Origin: Alphaproteobacteria bacterium
Lineage (GTDB): Bacteria; Pseudomonadota; Alphaproteobacteria; ATCC43930; CGMCC-115725
Assembly (NCBI GenBank): GCA_005888515.1
Contig: VAZR01000181.1
Location: forward strand, 1-9,794
Length of the DNA stretch: 9,794 bases
Direction: 5' to 3'
Shown: positions 7,060-9,794 of the stretch, one piece after another
Position numbering within the stretch: position 1 is the stretch's first letter
How the letters are laid out: each line of letters begins with the position of its first letter
Notes under the pieces: generated by a model
What the model was told of the DNA's origin: nothing
Databases searched by the model: none
The model's input: the letters and a program-made list of their open reading frames with translations, nothing else
Position numbers and translations under genes: made by a program

Positions 7060-8070
7060 ATGGCCGCCACGCGCAAGACCAACAGGGTCAAGCCCGCCGA
7101 GCCTGACGTCTCGGCGGAGACGCTGAAGCGCTGGTACACCGATATGCTGCTGATCCGCCGTTTCGAGGAACGGGCGGGACAGATGTACGGCATGGGGCTG
7201 ATTGGCGGGTTTTGTCATCTCTATATCGGACAGGAAGCGGTGGTCGTCGGCATGCAGGCCGCGTTGCAGGAGGGCGACACGATCGTCACCTCCTACCGCG
7301 ATCACGGCCATATGCTGGCCTGCGGCATGGACCCGAAGGGTGTGATGTCCGAGCTGACCGGCCGGCGCTGCGGCTATTCGCACGGCAAGGGCGGCTCGAT
7401 GCACATGTTCAGCCGCGAGAAGAATTTCTTCGGCGGACACGGCATCGTCGGGGCTCAGGTACCGATCGGTACCGGTCTCGGCTTTGCTCATCGCTACCGC
7501 GACGACGGGCGGATCTCGGTGACCTATCTGGGCGACGGCGCGATCAACCAGGGCCAGGTCTACGAGAGCTTCAACATGGCGTCGCTGTGGAAGCTGCCGG
7601 TCGTCTACGTCGTCGAAAACAACCGTTATGGCATGGGCACTTCGGTCAGCCGCGCTTCGGCCCGCACCGACCTCTACCACCGCGGCATCGCCTACGGCAT
7701 TCAGGGCGAGCAGGTCGATGGGATGGATGTCGTCGCGGCGTACGAAGCCGCTGTCGAAGCCGTTGAGCATGCCCGCGCCGGTCAGGGGCCGATCATTCTG
7801 GAAATGTTGACTTACCGGTATCGCGGCCATTCGATGTCGGACCCGGCGAAGTACCGCACCAAGGACGAAGTTAACCGCATGCGCACCGAGCACGACCCGA
7901 TCGATCATTTGCGCCAGCGGCTACTCGAAGAGCATGGGGCCGGGGAAGACGACCTCAAGCAGATCGAAAAACGCGCCCGCGACATCGTTGCGGAAGCGGC
8001 GCAGTTCGCGCAGGACTGCCCGGAGCCCGACCCGAGCGAGCTGTGGACGGATGTGCTGGCCGAGGCCTGA
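7060..8070 (+). CDS. pdhA: Pyruvate dehydrogenase E1 component, alpha subunit
   Basis: PdhA and PdhB form the heterotetrameric thiamine-diphosphate E1 enzyme, which decarboxylates pyruvate and passes the acetyl group to lipoyl domains. The 336-residue product starts with a basic, variable leader (MAATRKTNRVKPAEPD) and then the family core: YTDMLLIRRFEERAGQMYG, GGFCHLYIGQEAVVVGM, YRDHGHMLACGMDPKGVM, GRRCGYSHGKGGSMHMF, FFGGHGIVGAQVPIGTG, and the thiamine-diphosphate motif from GDG (158-160) to NN (187-188). YRYRGHSMSDPAKYR corresponds to the loop phosphorylated in mitochondrial E1 alpha, although bacterial enzymes are usually not controlled this way. The C-terminus PEPDPSELWTDVL is typical of Alphaproteobacteria. 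It is followed after 54 bp by pdhB, so the two are very likely one operon. Confidence 0.97.
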   Translation: MAATRKTNRVKPAEPDVSAETLKRWYTDMLLIRRFEERAGQMYGMGLIGGFCHLYIGQEAVVVGMQAALQEGDTIVTSYRDHGHMLACGMDPKGVMSELTGRRCGYSHGKGGSMHMFSREKNFFGGHGIVGAQVPIGTGLGFAHRYRDDGRISVTYLGDGAINQGQVYESFNMASLWKLPVVYVVENNRYGMGTSVSRASARTDLYHRGIAYGIQGEQVDGMDVVAAYEAAVEAVEHARAGQGPIILEMLTYRYRGHSMSDPAKYRTKDEVNRMRTEHDPIDHLRQRLLEEHGAGEDDLKQIEKRARDIVAEAAQFAQDCPEPDPSELWTDVLAEA

Positions 8071-8124
8071 TCCAGATCGGGCGGAGTAGGGCGGGCGATA
8101 TCCGCGAGGGATGCCGAGGACGGA

Positions 8125-9519
8125 ATGGCTAGCGAAGTGCTGATGCCGGCGCTCTCGCCGACGATGACCGAGGGCAAGATCGCCCGCTGGGTCAAAAGCG
8201 TCGGCGAGCCGGTGCGGGCGGGCGACGTGCTCGCGGAGATCGAGACCGACAAGGCAACGATGGAAGTCGAAGCGGTGGATGAGGGCGTGCTGGCGAAGAT
8301 CGTTATTCCTGAGGGCACCGATCACGTGGCGGTCAATACGCCGATCGCGGTGATTGCCGAGAACGGCGAAGACGTCGGCGAGGTCGAAGCGAAGCCGCGG
8401 CCGGCGCCGCAGGCCAAGGCACCGCAAGAACCGCCTGAGCAAAAGGAGGAACCGACCTCACCGCGGCCCGCGACGCGCGATGGCGCCGCCGCGCCGGCGC
8501 GTCCGGCGCCCGCAGAACCCGCGGAGTACACCGGCAAGACGGTGACCCAGACTGTCCGGGAAGCCTTGCGCGACGCGATGGCCGAGGAGATGCGGCGCGA
8601 CGAGACCGTTTTCCTGATGGGCGAGGAGGTCGCCGAGTATCAGGGCGCCTACAAGATCAGCCAGGGTCTGTTGCAGGAGTTCGGGCCGCGCCGGGTCATC
8701 GACACGCCGATCACCGAGCAGGGCTTCGCGGGGCTCGGCATCGGCGCCGCGTTCGCCGGGCTGCGCCCGATCGTCGAGTTCATGACCTTCAACTTCGCCA
8801 TGCAGGCGATGGACCAGCTGATCAACTCGGCCGCCAAGACCCGTTACATGTCAGGCGGACAGATGTCGGCGCCGATCGTCTTCCGCGGGCCCAACGGCAT
8901 CGCCTCGCGCGTCGCGGCGCAGCATTCGCAATGCTATGCCAGCTGGTACGCCCATGTGCCGGGGCTCAAGGTTGTGGCGCCCTATACCGGCGCCGACCAC
9001 AAGGGGCTGCTGAAATCAGCGATCCGCGATCCGAACCCGGTGATCTTCCTCGAGCACGAGCTGGTCTACGGCGAGAGCTTCGCGGTGCCGGACGACCCGG
9101 AATTCCTCGTGCCGATCGGCAAGGCGCGGATCGCCCGCGCCGGCGAGCACGTCACGATCACCGCCTTCTCGCGCACGGTGAAGCTGGCCCTGCAGGCCGC
9201 CGAGGAGCTGGAGAAGGCCGGGATTTCCGCCGAGGTGATCGATCTGCGTTCGCTGCGGCCGTTCGATGTCGCGGCAGTCGCCGATTCGGTCAAAAAGACC
9301 AACCGCATCGTCTCGGTCGAGGAGGGTTGGCCCTTCGCCGGCATCGGTTCCGAGATCGCGGCGATCGTCATGGAAGAATGCTTCGACTGGCTCGACGCGC
9401 CGCTGAAGCGGGTCGCCGGCAAGGACGTGCCATTGCCTTATGCCGCCAATCTCGAACGCCTCGCGGTACCACAGGTCGAGGACATCGTCGCTGCGGCGCG
9501 CGAGGTGGCGTACCGCTAG
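8125..9519 (+). CDS. pdhB: Pyruvate dehydrogenase E1 component, beta subunit, with N-terminal lipoyl domain
   Basis: PdhB completes the E1 active site. The 464-residue product is longer than a plain E1 beta (about 330) because residues 1-78 form a biotinyl/lipoyl domain with the lipoylation motif [12 protein letters not shown] and target Lys43. A flexible Ala/Pro/Glu-rich linker runs from about 82 to 132, and the E1 beta core from about 134 to 464. The core shows [29 protein letters not shown] with the active-site glutamate region, [53 protein letters not shown] and VISVEEGWP-like [15 protein letters not shown] near the C-terminus. Lipoyl-bearing E1 beta is a known alphaproteobacterial arrangement. 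The start has GAGGA at 8116-8120. It is 54 bp after pdhA and 36 bp before pdhC. The domain is similar to that of PdhC. Confidence 0.97.
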   Translation: MASEVLMPALSPTMTEGKIARWVKSVGEPVRAGDVLAEIETDKATMEVEAVDEGVLAKIVIPEGTDHVAVNTPIAVIAENGEDVGEVEAKPRPAPQAKAPQEPPEQKEEPTSPRPATRDGAAAPARPAPAEPAEYTGKTVTQTVREALRDAMAEEMRRDETVFLMGEEVAEYQGAYKISQGLLQEFGPRRVIDTPITEQGFAGLGIGAAFAGLRPIVEFMTFNFAMQAMDQLINSAAKTRYMSGGQMSAPIVFRGPNGIASRVAAQHSQCYASWYAHVPGLKVVAPYTGADHKGLLKSAIRDPNPVIFLEHELVYGESFAVPDDPEFLVPIGKARIARAGEHVTITAFSRTVKLALQAAEELEKAGISAEVIDLRSLRPFDVAAVADSVKKTNRIVSVEEGWPFAGIGSEIAAIVMEECFDWLDAPLKRVAGKDVPLPYAANLERLAVPQVEDIVAAAREVAYR

Positions 9520-9555
9520 CCGGCTCGGCCGACGCGGGCGCCAAAGGGACAGCAC

Positions 9556-9794
9556 ATGCCGATCAAAATCCGGATGCCGGCCCTGTCGCCGACGATGACC
9601 GAAGGCAATCTCGCCCGCTGGCTGAAGAAAGAAGGCGACGAGGTGCATGCCGGCGACGTCATCGCCGAGATCGAAACCGACAAGGCGACGATGGAGTACG
9701 AGGCGGCCGATGAGGGCCGTATCGGCAAGATCATCGTTCCGGAGGGCGCGCAAGGCATCAAGGTGCACGAACCGATCGCCCTGTTGCTCGAGGA
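9556..9794 (+). CDS. pdhC: Pyruvate dehydrogenase E2 component (dihydrolipoamide acetyltransferase), N-terminal lipoyl domain (3' end outside window)
   Basis: E2 forms the core of the complex and transfers the acetyl group to coenzyme A. Only 79 codons are in the window. They encode a complete lipoyl domain, [17 protein letters not shown] through [17 protein letters not shown], with lipoylation Lys43. AGGGA at 9545-9549 lies 6 bases before the ATG. The expected peripheral-subunit-binding domain and acetyltransferase core lie outside the window. A second lipoyl protein, such as an E3 with its own lipoyl domain, is formally possible, but the position right after pdhB and the [14 protein letters not shown] opening strongly favour E2. 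Confidence 0.93.
   Translation, partial: MPIKIRMPALSPTMTEGNLARWLKKEGDEVHAGDVIAEIETDKATMEYEAADEGRIGKIIVPEGAQGIKVHEPIALLLE

Noticed and set aside
6658..7908. 416-codon open frame on the minus strand opposite pdhA and the ftsB-like gene
   Set aside because: It is the antisense shadow of two clearly recognised genes; long antisense frames are common at this G+C, and its translation shows no recognisable domain.
9016..9768. 250-codon minus-strand open frame opposite pdhB/pdhC
   Set aside because: It spans the ends of two real genes in antisense and resembles no known protein.

Overview
The window looks like a housekeeping stretch of a high-GC alphaproteobacterial chromosome. The gene order (ppiD divergent from tpiA, then secG, pyrG, kdsA, eno, an ftsB-like gene, and pdhA-pdhB-pdhC), an E1-beta subunit with its own N-terminal lipoyl domain, and palindromic intergenic repeats of the kind seen around Bradyrhizobium and related lineages all point there. 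Genus-level assignment is not possible from the sequence alone.

Layout: 1-910 (minus) is the N-terminal 303 residues of a membrane-anchored PpiD/SurA-type foldase, cut by the window edge, with a good sigma70-like promoter in the 100-bp divergent spacer. From 1011 every gene is on the plus strand. tpiA (1011-1647) is broken: about 95 bp are missing inside the gene, which removes the catalytic histidine segment and shifts the frame. secG (1732-2097) follows, then a 220-bp spacer with two hairpins and a tiny ribosome-site-preceded ORF. Next come pyrG (2318-3946), kdsA (4057-4902) and eno (5040-6314), with palindromic repeat elements in the pyrG/kdsA and kdsA/eno gaps. A 260-bp AT-richer spacer precedes the ftsB-like gene (6575-6898), and a 161-bp leader with small dyads precedes pdhA (7060-8070), pdhB (8125-9519) and the start of pdhC (9556 to the window end).

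Together the genes cover protein export and folding (ppiD, secG), lower glycolysis (tpiA, eno) feeding pyruvate dehydrogenase (pdhABC), CTP synthesis (pyrG), the Kdo branch of lipopolysaccharide synthesis (kdsA, which uses the enolase product phosphoenolpyruvate and whose product is later activated with CTP), and cell division (ftsB-like). No new defence, mobile or biosynthetic system was found. The observations most worth checking are the tpiA lesion, the repeat elements, and the possible leader ahead of pyrG.
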